A stretch of DNA of 64,000 nt from Aeromicrobium stalagmiti. GTDB lineage: Bacteria > Actinomycetota > Actinomycetes > Propionibacteriales > Nocardioidaceae. Positions within the stretch are counted from its first letter, which is position 1; each line of letters opens with the position of its first letter. The notes below the pieces were generated by a model that worked only from the letters and a program-made list of their open reading frames with translations, did no database searches and was not told the DNA's origin. Below, in pieces: positions 32,084 to 43,172 of this stretch. The position numbers and the translations under genes are program-made. The stretch covers positions 576,406 through 640,405 of the forward strand of contig NZ_JABSTZ010000001.1 of the NCBI RefSeq assembly GCF_013283745.1. The letters are read 5' to 3'.

Positions 32084-35008
32084 ATGCAGATCGTCGCGAT
32101 AGTCGTCTCCCTCGCCCTCACCGCAGTGGCCATCCCGCTCACCGTGCAGGCCGTGTCGAAGATGCTGAAGGTGATCCGGTCCGGGCGACCCGTCATCGGC
32201 CGCACCGACCGCCCGGTGCAGCGCACGGTCAACATGCTGGTCGAGACCTTCGGTCACACCCGTATGTTCCAGCGCCGCTGGGTCGGCATCATGCACTGGT
32301 TCGTCTACGCCGCGTTCATCCTGCTCAGCACGGCTGTCCTGCAGGCGTACTTCCAGCTGTTCGACCCCGAGTTCGCGTGGCCCCTGATCGGTCACTTCTT
32401 CCTCTACGAGTGGGCTGCCGAGGGTCTCGGCCTGCTCAGCACGATCGGCATCATCTATCTCATCGCGGTCCGTCAGTGGAACCACCCGCGTCGCCTGGGC
32501 AAGAAGAGCCGCTTCTTCGGCTCGACGTTCTGGCAGGCCTACTTCGTCGAGGCCATGGCGATGCTCGAGGGTGCGGCGATCCTGTTCGTCCGCGGCGCCG
32601 AGTACAAGCTCATCGAGCTGCACCACGGTGGCGAGAACGGTGGACGCTTCCACTTCCCGCTCAGCTCCTACGTCGGTGACGCGCTCTACCCCGACGGCGA
32701 GCAGTCGCTGAAGAACATCATCTTCTTCGTCGCGATGTTCAAGATCGCCCTCGCGATGGTCTGGCTGGCGGTCATCGCCCGCAACCTGACGATGGGCATC
32801 GCCTGGCACCGCTTCATCGCCTGGCCCAACATCTGGTTCAAGCGCAACAGCGACGGCAGCACGGCCCTCGGCGGCCTGCAGCCCATCTACGTCAAGGGCA
32901 AGCCGCTCGACCTGGAGGCCATGGAGGACCTCGAGGAGGAGGACTTCGAGAAGCTCGGCGTCGGCAAGGTCGAGGACTTCACCTGGAAGGGCATCCTCGA
33001 CTTCTCCACCTGCACCGAGTGCGGACGCTGCCAGAGCCAGTGCCCCGCGTGGGCCACCGACAAGCCGCTGTCACCCAAGCTCCTGGTCATGGGCCTGCGC
33101 GAGCACGCCTACGCCAAGGCGCCCCTCCTCGAGCTGTCGGAGGCCGAGCAGGCCAACCTGACCGACGAGCAGAAGGCCGAGCTCGAGCGCCCCCTGATCG
33201 GCGACGAGTCGATGTACGGCGTCATCGATCCTGACGTCCTCTGGTCGTGCACCAACTGCGGTGCCTGCGTGCAGCAGTGCCCCGTCGACATCGAGCACGT
33301 CGACCACATCGACGACATGCGCCGCTTCCAGGTGCTCGTCGAGTCGAACTTCCCGGCCGAGCTCAACAACATCTTCAAGGGCCTCGAGCGCAAGGGGAAC
33401 CCGTGGGGCATGAACCCCTCGGGCCGCATGGACTGGGCCAAGGACCTCGACTTCGAGGTCAAGCAGGTCGGCGTCGAGGTCGAGGACCTCGACGAGGTCG
33501 AGTGGCTCTTCTGGGTCGGCTGCGCCGGTGCCTTCGAGGACCGCGCCAAGAAGACGACCCAGGCCGTCGCCGAGCTGCTCGACATGGCCGGCGTGACCTT
33601 CGCCGTCCTCGGTGACGGCGAGACCTGCACGGGCGACCCCGCCCGCCGCGCCGGCAACGAGATCGTCTTCGCGCAGCTCGCGATGCAGAACGCCGAGGTC
33701 TTCAAGGAGACCAAGGTCAAGAAGGTCGTCTCGACCTGCGCCCACTGCTTCAACTCGCTGAAGAACGAGTACGCCGAGTTCGGCGTCGAGCTCGAGGTCG
33801 TCCACCACACGCAGCTGCTCAACCGGCTCGTGCGCGAGGGCAAGCTCAAGCCGCTCCCCCCGGTCCCGGGCGAGGAGAAGAAGAAGATCACCTACCACGA
33901 CCCGTGCTTCCTGGGCCGTCACAACAAGGTCTACGAGGCGCCCCGCGAGCTGCTCAGCATCATCCCCGGCGCGGAGTTCACCGAGATGCCTCGCAACTCC
34001 GAGAAGTCCTTCTGCTGCGGCGCCGGTGGTGCCCGCATGTGGATGGAGGAGACCATCGGCTCGCGCATCAACGTCAACCGCACCGAGGAGGCCATCGCCA
34101 CCGGCGCTGACCAGATCGCGGTCGGCTGCCCGTTCTGCCGGGTCATGCTGTCGGACGGTCTGACGCTCAAGCAGTCGGAGGGCTCGGCCCGCGAGGAGGT
34201 CGAGGTCATCGACGTCGCGCAGATGCTGCTCGCCGGCGTCAAGCGCGCCCCGACCCCCGAGCCCACGGCGGACGACACCCGGGCCGTCGTCGACGAGGCC
34301 GAGGCAGCCACGGCTGCCGCCGCCACCGAGGCGGAGCCGACGGCCGCGGACGAGGCCAACCCCGACTCGATCAGCAAGACCGAGGACGTCGGACCGGCCG
34401 CCGAGGCGACCCAGCAGCCCGAGACCGATCAGCCGGAGACCGACGACCAGGAAGTCGCCGCCGAGCACAACATCGAGGTCGACGAGTCCGGCGCCGGTGA
34501 CGGCACTCCCGCCGACGACGGCGCTCCCGCCGACGACCGAGAGGCGTCGGAGAAGGAGCAGGCCGCCTGGGACAACGTCGGGCCGGTCAACACCGACCTG
34601 ACGCCGTCCGACGACGCCCCCTCGACCGAGACCTCCTCGACCGAAGAGGCATCCACCGAGACTCCCTCGACCGAGACTCCCTCGACCGACGAGCCTGCCC
34701 CCGCGCCGGAGCCGGCCCAGGAGTCCGAGCCGGTCGAGGAGGAAGCCCGCGAGGAGGAGGCCGAGGAGGCGGAGACCACGGCTGAGGTCACCCCGGTCGA
34801 GGACGGCGAGAGCACCGCTGATCCCGTCTCGGAGGACGTCGCCGAGCTGAGCGGGGCCAACCCCAGCGGTGAAGACCTCTCCGAGGCCGCGACCGCTGCC
34901 GTGCCCGACGTCGACCACCACGACCAGGCGACCGACGAGGACGCCGTCGAGGAGTGGGTCGAGGAGGGTGGCACGCAGAAGTCCACCGACGACGAGACGA
35001 AGCCCTAG
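32084..35008 (+). CDS. Membrane-bound (Fe-S)-binding reductase, HdrD/GlpC-like (Rv0338c type)
   Basis: A 974-residue protein. About five N-terminal membrane helices (to about 260) resemble the cytochrome b-like gamma subunit of nitrate reductase. A two-cluster ferredoxin follows, with CTECGRCQSQCP near 310 and CTNCGACVQQCP near 390. Two cysteine-rich CCG-type domains come next, with HDPCFLGRHNK, SFCCGAGGARMW and GCPFCRVMLSDG. The last about 240 residues are a disordered tail of Glu, Ala, Thr, Pro and Ser repeats (units such as SSTEEASTE). The enzyme resembles mycobacterial Rv0338c; an electron-transfer role to or from the quinone pool is likely. A strong terminator follows the stop. Confidence 0.92.
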   Translation: MQIVAIVVSLALTAVAIPLTVQAVSKMLKVIRSGRPVIGRTDRPVQRTVNMLVETFGHTRMFQRRWVGIMHWFVYAAFILLSTAVLQAYFQLFDPEFAWPLIGHFFLYEWAAEGLGLLSTIGIIYLIAVRQWNHPRRLGKKSRFFGSTFWQAYFVEAMAMLEGAAILFVRGAEYKLIELHHGGENGGRFHFPLSSYVGDALYPDGEQSLKNIIFFVAMFKIALAMVWLAVIARNLTMGIAWHRFIAWPNIWFKRNSDGSTALGGLQPIYVKGKPLDLEAMEDLEEEDFEKLGVGKVEDFTWKGILDFSTCTECGRCQSQCPAWATDKPLSPKLLVMGLREHAYAKAPLLELSEAEQANLTDEQKAELERPLIGDESMYGVIDPDVLWSCTNCGACVQQCPVDIEHVDHIDDMRRFQVLVESNFPAELNNIFKGLERKGNPWGMNPSGRMDWAKDLDFEVKQVGVEVEDLDEVEWLFWVGCAGAFEDRAKKTTQAVAELLDMAGVTFAVLGDGETCTGDPARRAGNEIVFAQLAMQNAEVFKETKVKKVVSTCAHCFNSLKNEYAEFGVELEVVHHTQLLNRLVREGKLKPLPPVPGEEKKKITYHDPCFLGRHNKVYEAPRELLSIIPGAEFTEMPRNSEKSFCCGAGGARMWMEETIGSRINVNRTEEAIATGADQIAVGCPFCRVMLSDGLTLKQSEGSAREEVEVIDVAQMLLAGVKRAPTPEPTADDTRAVVDEAEAATAAAATEAEPTAADEANPDSISKTEDVGPAAEATQQPETDQPETDDQEVAAEHNIEVDESGAGDGTPADDGAPADDREASEKEQAAWDNVGPVNTDLTPSDDAPSTETSSTEEASTETPSTETPSTDEPAPAPEPAQESEPVEEEAREEEAEEAETTAEVTPVEDGESTADPVSEDVAELSGANPSGEDLSEAATAAVPDVDHHDQATDEDAVEEWVEEGGTQKSTDDETKP

Positions 35009-35030
35009 GCGAGTCCCGCCGACACGGCGC

Positions 35031-35070
35031 CGACGAGGGGGATGCACCTGCGGGTGCATCCCCCTCGTCG
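35031..35070 (+). terminator. Strong hairpin terminator after the Fe-S reductase gene
   Basis: Perfect 18-bp arms (35031-35048 and 35053-35070) around the tetraloop TGCG, starting 22 nt after the stop codon at 35008. No long T tract follows. Confidence 0.85.
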
Positions 35071-35111
35071 TCCCCGAGACCAGTGGCCCCGGCGCCACCG
35101 CCCCCGGGAAT

Positions 35112-35208
35112 GCGAAAAGCCCGGTCGGGAGGGAGCCACGGACCGGACTTTTTGCTTTTCCGAGGAGAAGCGTCGCAACCGGGCGGGAGGGAGTGTTGCC
35201 CGGTTCGA
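35112..35208 (-). ncRNA. 6C-like small RNA
   Basis: Read on the minus strand, two hairpins follow one another. The first has perfect 8-bp arms AACCGGGC and GCCCGGTT (35177-35205). The second has a stem of about 15 bp with one mismatch, ending in GACCGGGCTTTT (35112-35158 region). Both loops carry the same C-rich segment CTCCCTCCCG, and the second hairpin ends in a short T run like a terminator. This is the layout of the actinobacterial 6C RNA, two stem-loops with C-rich loops. The loops contain at least six C but interrupted by T. The ends are estimates. Confidence 0.65.
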
Positions 35209-35299
35209 AAGGATCAACGACGCTCGTGGGACGAAGTAACGCAATCGTCCGAAAGTTTCTGAGATTTTTTCCCAGGTCGTCGTCCGGCATGATCGACGG

Positions 35300-35707
35300 G
35301 TGTCCCCGACCGCCTCGCCACCGACCCGCTGCCCCTGCCTGAGCGGCCTGCCGTACGACGCGTGCTGCGGTCGCCTGCACGCCGGGCTCTCGACCGGGCA
35401 GGCCACGGCGCAGACCGCCGAGCAGCTCATGCGCTCGCGGTTCAGCGCCTTCGCCGTCGGCGATGCCGCCTACCTGCTCGCCACGTGGCACCCGACGACG
35501 CGCCCCTCGACGCTCGAGCTCGACGACGACCGCCGGTGGTACCGCCTCGACATCCTCACCACCCGGGACGGCGGCCCGTTCGAGACGAGCGGGGTCGTCG
35601 AGTTCGAGGCGTTCTACCGCGCCCCGTCCGGCAACGGCTCCCAGCGCGAGGTCAGCCGCTTCAGCCGAGAGGGCGGTCAGTGGTTCTACCTCGACGGGAC
35701 CGCCTGA
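35300..35707 (+). CDS. YchJ family protein (UPF0225)
   Basis: The 135-residue protein has the N-terminal zinc-binding segment RCPCLSGLPYDACCGRLH (SEC-C-like Cys pairs), the family's QLMRSRFSAFAVGDAAYLLATWHP and a C-terminal NTF2-like domain with FEAFYR. Its function is not known. The GTG start at 35300 fits the family N-terminus. It converges with hutI, ending 4 nt before it. Confidence 0.92.
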   Translation: MSPTASPPTRCPCLSGLPYDACCGRLHAGLSTGQATAQTAEQLMRSRFSAFAVGDAAYLLATWHPTTRPSTLELDDDRRWYRLDILTTRDGGPFETSGVVEFEAFYRAPSGNGSQREVSRFSREGGQWFYLDGTA

Positions 35708-35711
35708 CAGG

Positions 35712-36839
35712 TCAGCCGACCTCCGCGACGAGCGGGACGCCGGGCCGGTAGGCCAGGTGCACCGCGGACGGCGCGGCGAGCACCACGTGGTCGGCACGCG
35801 CTCCGACCCGCAGGTGCCCGACGTCGTCGCGCCGGAGCGACGCGGCCCCGCCCATGGTCGCGGCGTGCAGCGCCTCGAGCGGGGTCATCCCCATCTCGCG
35901 CACGGCCAGGGCGATGCAGAACGGCATCGACGAGGTGTAGGAGCTGCCGGGGTTGCAGTCGGTCGCGATCGAGACCGTCACCCCGGCGTCGAGGAGGTGT
36001 CGCGCGTCGGGATAGGGCTGCCGGGTCGAGAACTCGACGCCCGGGAGAAGACCGGCGACCGTGGTCGATCCCGCGAGCGCGTCGACGTCGGCATCGCTGA
36101 GGTGGGTGCAGTGGTCGGCGGCGGCCGCCCCGAGCTCGACGGCCAGCCGCACGCCGGGGCCGGGTCCGAGCTGGTTGGCGTGGATCCGTGGCAGCAGGCC
36201 GGCGGCGATGCCCGCCGTCAGCACGGTGCGGGCCTCGTCGACCCCGAAGGCCCCGTCCTCGCAGAACACGTCGATCCACCGGGCGCGGGGTGCGCAGGCC
36301 TGGAGCATCTCGCCCGTGACCAGGTCGACGTACGCCGCCATGTCGGACCCGTCCGGCACCACGTGGGCCCCGAGGTAGGTCGTCTCGGCCGTGAAGGCCC
36401 CGGCGATCTCCAGCGACCGGGCCTCGTCGCGCACCGTCAACCCGTAGCCGCTCTTGATCTCGACGGTCGTCGTGCCCTGCGCCCGCATCTCGGCGACGTG
36501 GCGCCGGACGGTCGCCGCGAGCTGCTCGTCGGAGGCCGCCCGGGTCGCCGCGACCGTGGTGCGGATGCCTCCGGCGGCGTAGGACTGCCCGCTCATCCTC
36601 GCCTCGAACTCGGCCGACCGGTCACCCGCGAAGACCAGGTGGGAGTGGGAGTCGACGAATCCGGGGATGACGGCCGCGCCGCCAACGTCGCGCACGGTGT
36701 CGGCCGCGGGCGCCGCGGCGCGGGGGCCCGTCCAGGCGACCCTGCCATCGTCGACGACCATCGCGGCGTCGCGGAGGACCGGCCGCTCGACGTCCCACGT
36801 GACGAGCTCACCGATGTTGGTGACCAGCAGCGTCGTCAT
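35712..36839 (-). CDS. hutI: Imidazolonepropionase
   Basis: A 375-residue zinc/iron amidohydrolase that opens the imidazolone ring to N-formimino-L-glutamate, the third step of histidine degradation. Metal ligands are visible in [11 protein letters not shown] near 62, AAADHCTHL and the late [11 protein letters not shown]. It is the last gene of hutH-hutU-M20-hutF-hutI and overlaps the hutF stop by 4 nt. The length is slightly short of the usual 400 residues, mainly at the N-terminus. Confidence 0.95.
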   Translation of the reverse strand: MTTLLVTNIGELVTWDVERPVLRDAAMVVDDGRVAWTGPRAAAPAADTVRDVGGAAVIPGFVDSHSHLVFAGDRSAEFEARMSGQSYAAGGIRTTVAATRAASDEQLAATVRRHVAEMRAQGTTTVEIKSGYGLTVRDEARSLEIAGAFTAETTYLGAHVVPDGSDMAAYVDLVTGEMLQACAPRARWIDVFCEDGAFGVDEARTVLTAGIAAGLLPRIHANQLGPGPGVRLAVELGAAAADHCTHLSDADVDALAGSTTVAGLLPGVEFSTRQPYPDARHLLDAGVTVSIATDCNPGSSYTSSMPFCIALAVREMGMTPLEALHAATMGGAASLRRDDVGHLRVGARADHVVLAAPSAVHLAYRPGVPLVAEVG

Positions 36840-37951
36840 GTGCGGCTCCAGCAGACGTCGATGGCGCGCGCCAGACGGTCCGCGACGTCGGCGGGGTCGT
36901 GCTCGGGGACGACGTCGGATGCCGTCGCCGCCCACAGCACCTCGGTGGCACCCGCGGTGCGCACGGACGGGGCAAGCTCGATCGGTGCAGGCTCGGCCAG
37001 GCCGAGCGACGTGTGACCGGTCGAGGTCGCGGCGGCCCACAGCTGGTCGGCGCTCCAGGCGCCTCGACGGCCCGACCGCAGGCGTTCGTGCATCTCAAGG
37101 GCCCGGGCCTCGACGAACGGGTCGATCACGGTGTTGCTGTCGGACCCGAGCGTCAGGCGGACGCCGGCCTCGCGCAGCGCGACGGAGGGGCCGATGCCGT
37201 CGGCGAGCTCGGCCTCGGTGGTCGGGCAGAGGCAGACGTACGCCCGCGCCGCGCCGAGCGTCGCGATGTCGTCGGGCGTCAGGTGGGTCGCATGGACGGC
37301 GGTCGTGCGCGGGGTCCACACGCCGGCCTCGCCGAGCAGGGCCACAGGGGTGAGCCCCGTGGCGGCCAGGCACGCCTGGTTCTCGACCGGCTGCTCGGAG
37401 ACGTGGACGTGCAGCGGGGCGTCCGGCAGTGCCGACGCGACGACCGACAGCTGGTCGCGGGGCACGGCGCGCACCGAGTGGATCGCGGCGCCGACCACGA
37501 CGTCGGCGTCGCCCGCATGCTTCTGCGCCAAGGCCTCGACACGGCCCGCCCACGCCTGCGCGTCACCGTCGCTGAAGCGGCGCTGCACCCCCTCGGGCGG
37601 GCGTCCGACCCCGGCGGCGAGGTAGCAGGTGTCGAGCAGGGCGATGCCCAGACCGGCCTCGCGGGCAGCCGCGATCAGCGCCTCGCCCATCGCGTTGGGG
37701 TCGTCGTAGGGCACTCCGCCCGCACCGTGGTGCACGTAGTGGAACTCCCCCACGCTGCGGATGCCCGCCAGGTGCATCTCGGCATAGGTCGCGGCGGCGA
37801 GCTCGAACATCAGGTCGGGGTCGAGCACTCCGGCCAGGGCGTACATCCGGTCACGCCAGCTCCAGAACGAGTCAGCGCCGGTCACGCGCCCGCGCAGCGC
37901 ACGGTGGAAGGCGTGGCTGTGGCAGCTGGCGAACGCCGGGACGGTCGTCAC
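36836..37951 (-). CDS. hutF: Formimidoylglutamate deiminase, N-terminally short
   Basis: A 371-residue amidohydrolase converting N-formimino-glutamate to N-formyl-glutamate and ammonia. Landmarks are [13 protein letters not shown] (metal His pair) at about 10-22, [26 protein letters not shown] and [11 protein letters not shown] near the C-terminus. Known HutF proteins are about 450 residues and begin with a small beta domain of about 45 residues before the metal motif. Here the GTG start (37951) gives [13 protein letters not shown] and overlaps the upstream stop, so that domain appears missing. The upstream gene occupies the space in another frame. Confidence 0.92.
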   Translation of the reverse strand: MTTVPAFASCHSHAFHRALRGRVTGADSFWSWRDRMYALAGVLDPDLMFELAAATYAEMHLAGIRSVGEFHYVHHGAGGVPYDDPNAMGEALIAAAREAGLGIALLDTCYLAAGVGRPPEGVQRRFSDGDAQAWAGRVEALAQKHAGDADVVVGAAIHSVRAVPRDQLSVVASALPDAPLHVHVSEQPVENQACLAATGLTPVALLGEAGVWTPRTTAVHATHLTPDDIATLGAARAYVCLCPTTEAELADGIGPSVALREAGVRLTLGSDSNTVIDPFVEARALEMHERLRSGRRGAWSADQLWAAATSTGHTSLGLAEPAPIELAPSVRTAGATEVLWAATASDVVPEHDPADVADRLARAIDVCWSRT

Positions 37952-39122
37952 GAGGCCAGCTCCCTCATCACGGCGGCGAGCGCCACGACCCCGGCCTCGC
38001 AGTCGCCGTCGTCGGCGTGCTCGACGGGCGAGTGGGAGACGCCGGTCGGGTTGCGGACGAACAGCATCGCGGTCGGCACGTGGGCACTGAGCACCCCGGC
38101 GTCGTGACCGGCTCCCGTCGGCAGCACGGGGGCGTCGAGCAGCTCGGCGAGACGGTCGCGGAGCGGCACGTCGAAGTCGACGGCGGGGCTCACCGACTCC
38201 GCGGTGACCTCGACCGAGGTGCCGTCGAGGTCGCTCGCTGCCCGCGCCTCGGCCACGACCTGCTCGACCAGGTGCTCGAGCGACTCGTCGTCGGACGCCC
38301 GCGCGTCGAGCCAGGCGCGGACCCGGGACGGGATCGCGTTGGTGCCACCGGGCTCCACCTCGAGGCGTCCGAACGTGGCCCGCGCCGATGCCTCGGTCGC
38401 CAGCCGTCGCGACGCCAGCACCGTGGCGGCATACGCCTGCATGGGGTCGTGACGGTCCTGCATCAGCGTCGCGCCCGCGTGGTTGGCCTCGCCGCAGAAG
38501 TCGAGTCGCCACCGGCCGTGCGGCCAGATCGCCGTGGCGACGCCGACCGGTGCACCGGAGTGCACGAGCGACCGCCCCTGCTCGACGTGCAGCTCGACGA
38601 ACGTGCCGATGTCACCCAGCCAGTCGGCCCGTCCCACCGCCCGCGGGTCGCGCCCCCGAGCGGCCATGACCTCGGCCATCGTCAGGCCGTCACGGTCCTT
38701 CTGGGCCAGCGCGCGGTCGGCCGCGAGCGCGCCGGTGACCAGCTGGGACCCGGCGCACGCGATGCCGAAGCGTGCACCCTCCTCGTCGGCGAAGCTGCCG
38801 ACGACCACGGGCCTCGACGGGGTGAAGCCGTCGGCCCGCAGCCGGTCGATCGCGGCGAACGACGACACCACGCCGAGCGGTCCGTCGTACGCCCCGCCGT
38901 CGGGCACCGAGTCCAGGTGCGAGCCGGTCAGCAGCGCGTCGGGGCCCGGCGAGCCCCACCAGGCGAGCTGGTTGCCGTTGCCGTCCTCGACGACGTCCAT
39001 GCCCCGAGCGGCTGCCTCGCCGACGAACCACTCGCGCAGCAGCATGTCGGCGTCGTTCCAGACATGTCGGCGGTAGCCACCCGTCGTCGGGTCGCGGCCG
39101 ATGCCGGCGAGGTCGGCGAGCA

Positions 39123-39126
<4 letters not shown>
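37948..39126 (-). CDS. M20 family amidohydrolase (allantoate/N-carbamoyl-amino-acid hydrolase-like)
   Basis: A 392-residue dinuclear-metal hydrolase with M20 motifs: [16 protein letters not shown] near 75, [15 protein letters not shown] near 120 and HVEQG in [10 protein letters not shown]. It sits between hutU and hutF, overlapping both by 4 nt. The family hydrolyses N-carbamoyl or allantoate-type amides, and no N-formylglutamate deformylase is in the operon. It probably performs the last step, N-formylglutamate to glutamate and formate (inference from position). Start GTG 39126; ATG 39123 is the alternative. Confidence 0.9.
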
Positions 39127-40768
<1,642 letters not shown>

Positions 40769-40772
<4 letters not shown>

Positions 40773-42292
40773 GACAGTTCTCCTTGGGCAGCGGCGAGGA
40801 GGGCGCCGGAGCGGACGAGCTCCGTCGCGGCCTCGATGTCGGGTGAGAGGTGGCGATCGGGCCCCGGCCCGTCGACGGTCGTGCGGAGCACCGTGATCGC
40901 GGCACCGGTCGCGGGCGACGGCTCTAGCGGCGCGCGCAGGTCGATGCCGCGGGCAGCCGTCATGATCTCGATCGCGAGCACCCGGGTCAGCAGGTCGACG
41001 GACGTGCGCAGCTTGCGCGCCGCCGCCCATCCCATCGACACGTGGTCCTCCTGCATCGCGCTCGACGGGATCGAGTCGACGCTCGCGGGGGCGGCCAGCC
41101 GCTTGAGCTCTGACACCATCGCCGCCTGCGTGTACTGCGCGATCATCAGGCCCGAGTCGACGCCCGGGTCGTCGGCGAGGAACGGCGGCAGGCCCTGGCT
41201 CCTGGCGGCGTCGAGGAACCGGTCGGTCCGGCGCTCGCTCATGCTGGCGACGTCGGCGACCGGGATCGCGAGGAAGTCGAGCACGTACGCCAGCGGCGCC
41301 CCGTGGAAGTTGCCGTGCGACTCGATGCGACCGTCGCCGAGCACCGAGGGGTTGTCGATCGCCGCGCTGAGCTCGCGGCCCGCGACCGTCGCGGCGTGGT
41401 CGAGCGTGTCACGGACGGCGCCGTGCACCTGCGGGGCGCAGCGCAGCGAGTAGGCATCCTGCACACGGCCGTCGCCGACGCGGTGGCTCGCCACGATGGG
41501 CGACCCGGCGAGCAGGGACGCCATGTGGGCGGCCGACGCGGCCTGCCCCGGGTGCGGTCGCAGCGCCTGCAGGTCGGCGGCGAGCACGCGGTCGGTGCCC
41601 AGCAGGCCCTCGATGCTCATCGCCGCGGCGAGGTCGGCCGTGTCGAGCAGCCGGCGCAGGTCGTGCAGCGCGAGGACGAGCATGCCGAGCATCCCGTCGG
41701 TGCCGTTGATCAGGGCGAGGCCCTCCTTCTCGGCCAGCACGACGGGTCGCAGCCCGTGATCGGCGAGCGCCTCGGCGGCGGGCCGCACGACACCGCGGTC
41801 GTCCACCTCGCCCTCGCCCATCACGGCGAGCGCGCAGTGCGCCAGCGGAGCCAGGTCGCCGGAGCAGCCGAGGCTGCCGTGCTCCCGCACGACCGGCGTC
41901 AGGCCCGCGTTGAGCATCGAGGCGTAGGCCTCGGCGGTCTCGAGCCGCACCCCGGTGTGGCCGCTCGCGAGCGTCGACAGCCGCAGCAGCATCAGTGCGC
42001 GCACCACCTCGTCCTCGACCCGCGGGCCCGTGCCGGCGGCGTGCGAGCGGATCAGGCTCTTCTGCAGCTGGGTCCGCAGCGCGGGCTCGATGTGCCGCGT
42101 CGCGAGGGCTCCGAAGCCGGTCGAGATGCCATAGACCGGCACGTCGGAGGCCGCGAGGTCGTCGACCCACGCGCGGGCCTGCTTGATCGCGTCCCGCGCG
42201 TCGGGGCTCAGCTCGACGCGCTCGCCGTGCCGCGCGACCCGCACGACGTCCTCGGGGGCGATCGCGCCCGTTCCCACCACCACAGCTGCCAT
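40769..42292 (-). CDS. hutH: Histidine ammonia-lyase
   Basis: A 507-residue lyase removing ammonia from L-histidine, the first step of histidine use. Its MIO cofactor forms from a tripeptide in [14 protein letters not shown] near residue 142, here Cys-Ser-Gly instead of the more usual Ala-Ser-Gly; such variants occur in other actinobacterial enzymes as far as I recall. Other landmarks are [10 protein letters not shown] and [10 protein letters not shown]. First gene of the leftward five-gene operon, divergent from the IclR regulator. Confidence 0.96.
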
Positions 42293-42347
42293 GCCTCCAT
42301 TCGACGTCGCGGACGGGGTTCGCCGCTACGGGCCTGCTGGTGAATGC

Positions 42348-42363
42348 GTCTCGGATACGAGAC
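42348..42363. promoter_or_regulatory. Operator GTCTCG-N4-CGAGAC in hut/IclR divergent promoter
   Basis: Perfect 6-nt arms around GATA lie in the 79-nt gap between hutH and the IclR gene, followed by another half-site GAGACG at 42369. The site is well placed for the IclR protein to control both genes. Confidence 0.6.
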
Positions 42364-42371
42364 ACTGAGAC

Positions 42372-43112
42372 GTGCCACGCCCCGTCCCCGCCGCGACCGC
42401 GGCGCTCCGCGTGCTGCGCTTCCTGTCCGGGCAGCCGGTGCCGGTGTCGGCGGTGCGCATCGCCGAGGCGCTCGAGCTGCCTCGCTCGTCGGCGTACCAC
42501 CTGCTCACCGCGATGGCCGACGAGGACTTCGTCGTCCACTACCCCGACGACCGCACCTGGGGCATGGGGATCGCCGCCTGGGAGGTGGGTCACGGCTTCG
42601 CCCGTCAGGAGCCGCTCGCCCGCCTCGCCCGGGTGCCGCTGGCGCGGCTCGTCGACCGCGTCGGCCAGTCGGCCCACCTGGTCGTGCTGCACGGCACCGA
42701 GGTGCTCTACGTCATCGAGGAGCGGGCGCCCGGTCGGCCGCCGCTGGTGACCGACGTCGGCGTGCGCCTGCCTGCCCACCTGACGGCGTCCGGGCGGGCG
42801 ATCCTCGCGTCGCTGCCGGGCCCCCAGGTCACGGCGCTCTATCCCGACAAGGCGTCGTTCACGTCGCGCACCGGGTCGGGGCCGCGCTCGCCCACCGAGC
42901 TGCGGCGTCTGCTGGCCACCACCCGCCAGCGCGGCTACGCGACCGAGGACGGCGAGGTCACCGCCGGGTTCGCGTCCGTCGCCGCCCCGATCGAGGCCGG
43001 CACGATCCACGCCTCCGTCGCCGTGACCTGGCAGAGTCGCGGCGACGTCGGCGACCTGGTCGAGCCGGTGCGCCAGACCGCGGCGGAGATCACGCGACGC
43101 CTGCGCCACTGA
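42372..43112 (+). CDS. IclR family transcriptional regulator, probable regulator of hut operon
   Basis: A 246-residue protein with an N-terminal winged helix-turn-helix (about 8-65; VSAVRIAEALELPRSSAYHLL) and the C-terminal IclR effector domain (LTASGRAILASLP, GYATEDGEVTAGFASVAAPI). The GTG start at 42372 is just after a palindromic site, so the message may be nearly leaderless. Its divergent position to hutH makes histidine or urocanate sensing likely (inference). Confidence 0.93.
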   Translation: MPRPVPAATAALRVLRFLSGQPVPVSAVRIAEALELPRSSAYHLLTAMADEDFVVHYPDDRTWGMGIAAWEVGHGFARQEPLARLARVPLARLVDRVGQSAHLVVLHGTEVLYVIEERAPGRPPLVTDVGVRLPAHLTASGRAILASLPGPQVTALYPDKASFTSRTGSGPRSPTELRRLLATTRQRGYATEDGEVTAGFASVAAPIEAGTIHASVAVTWQSRGDVGDLVEPVRQTAAEITRRLRH

Positions 43113-43172
43113 CCCGGCCCACCCCGCCTACGATGTGACCGGCACTGGGCCCGGGCTACGAGAGGACACCGC

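Noticed and set aside
33071..35797. 908-residue open frame on the minus strand
   Set aside because: It is antisense to the Fe-S reductase and ychJ. The translation is low-complexity Leu, Gly, Asp and Val with no family features.
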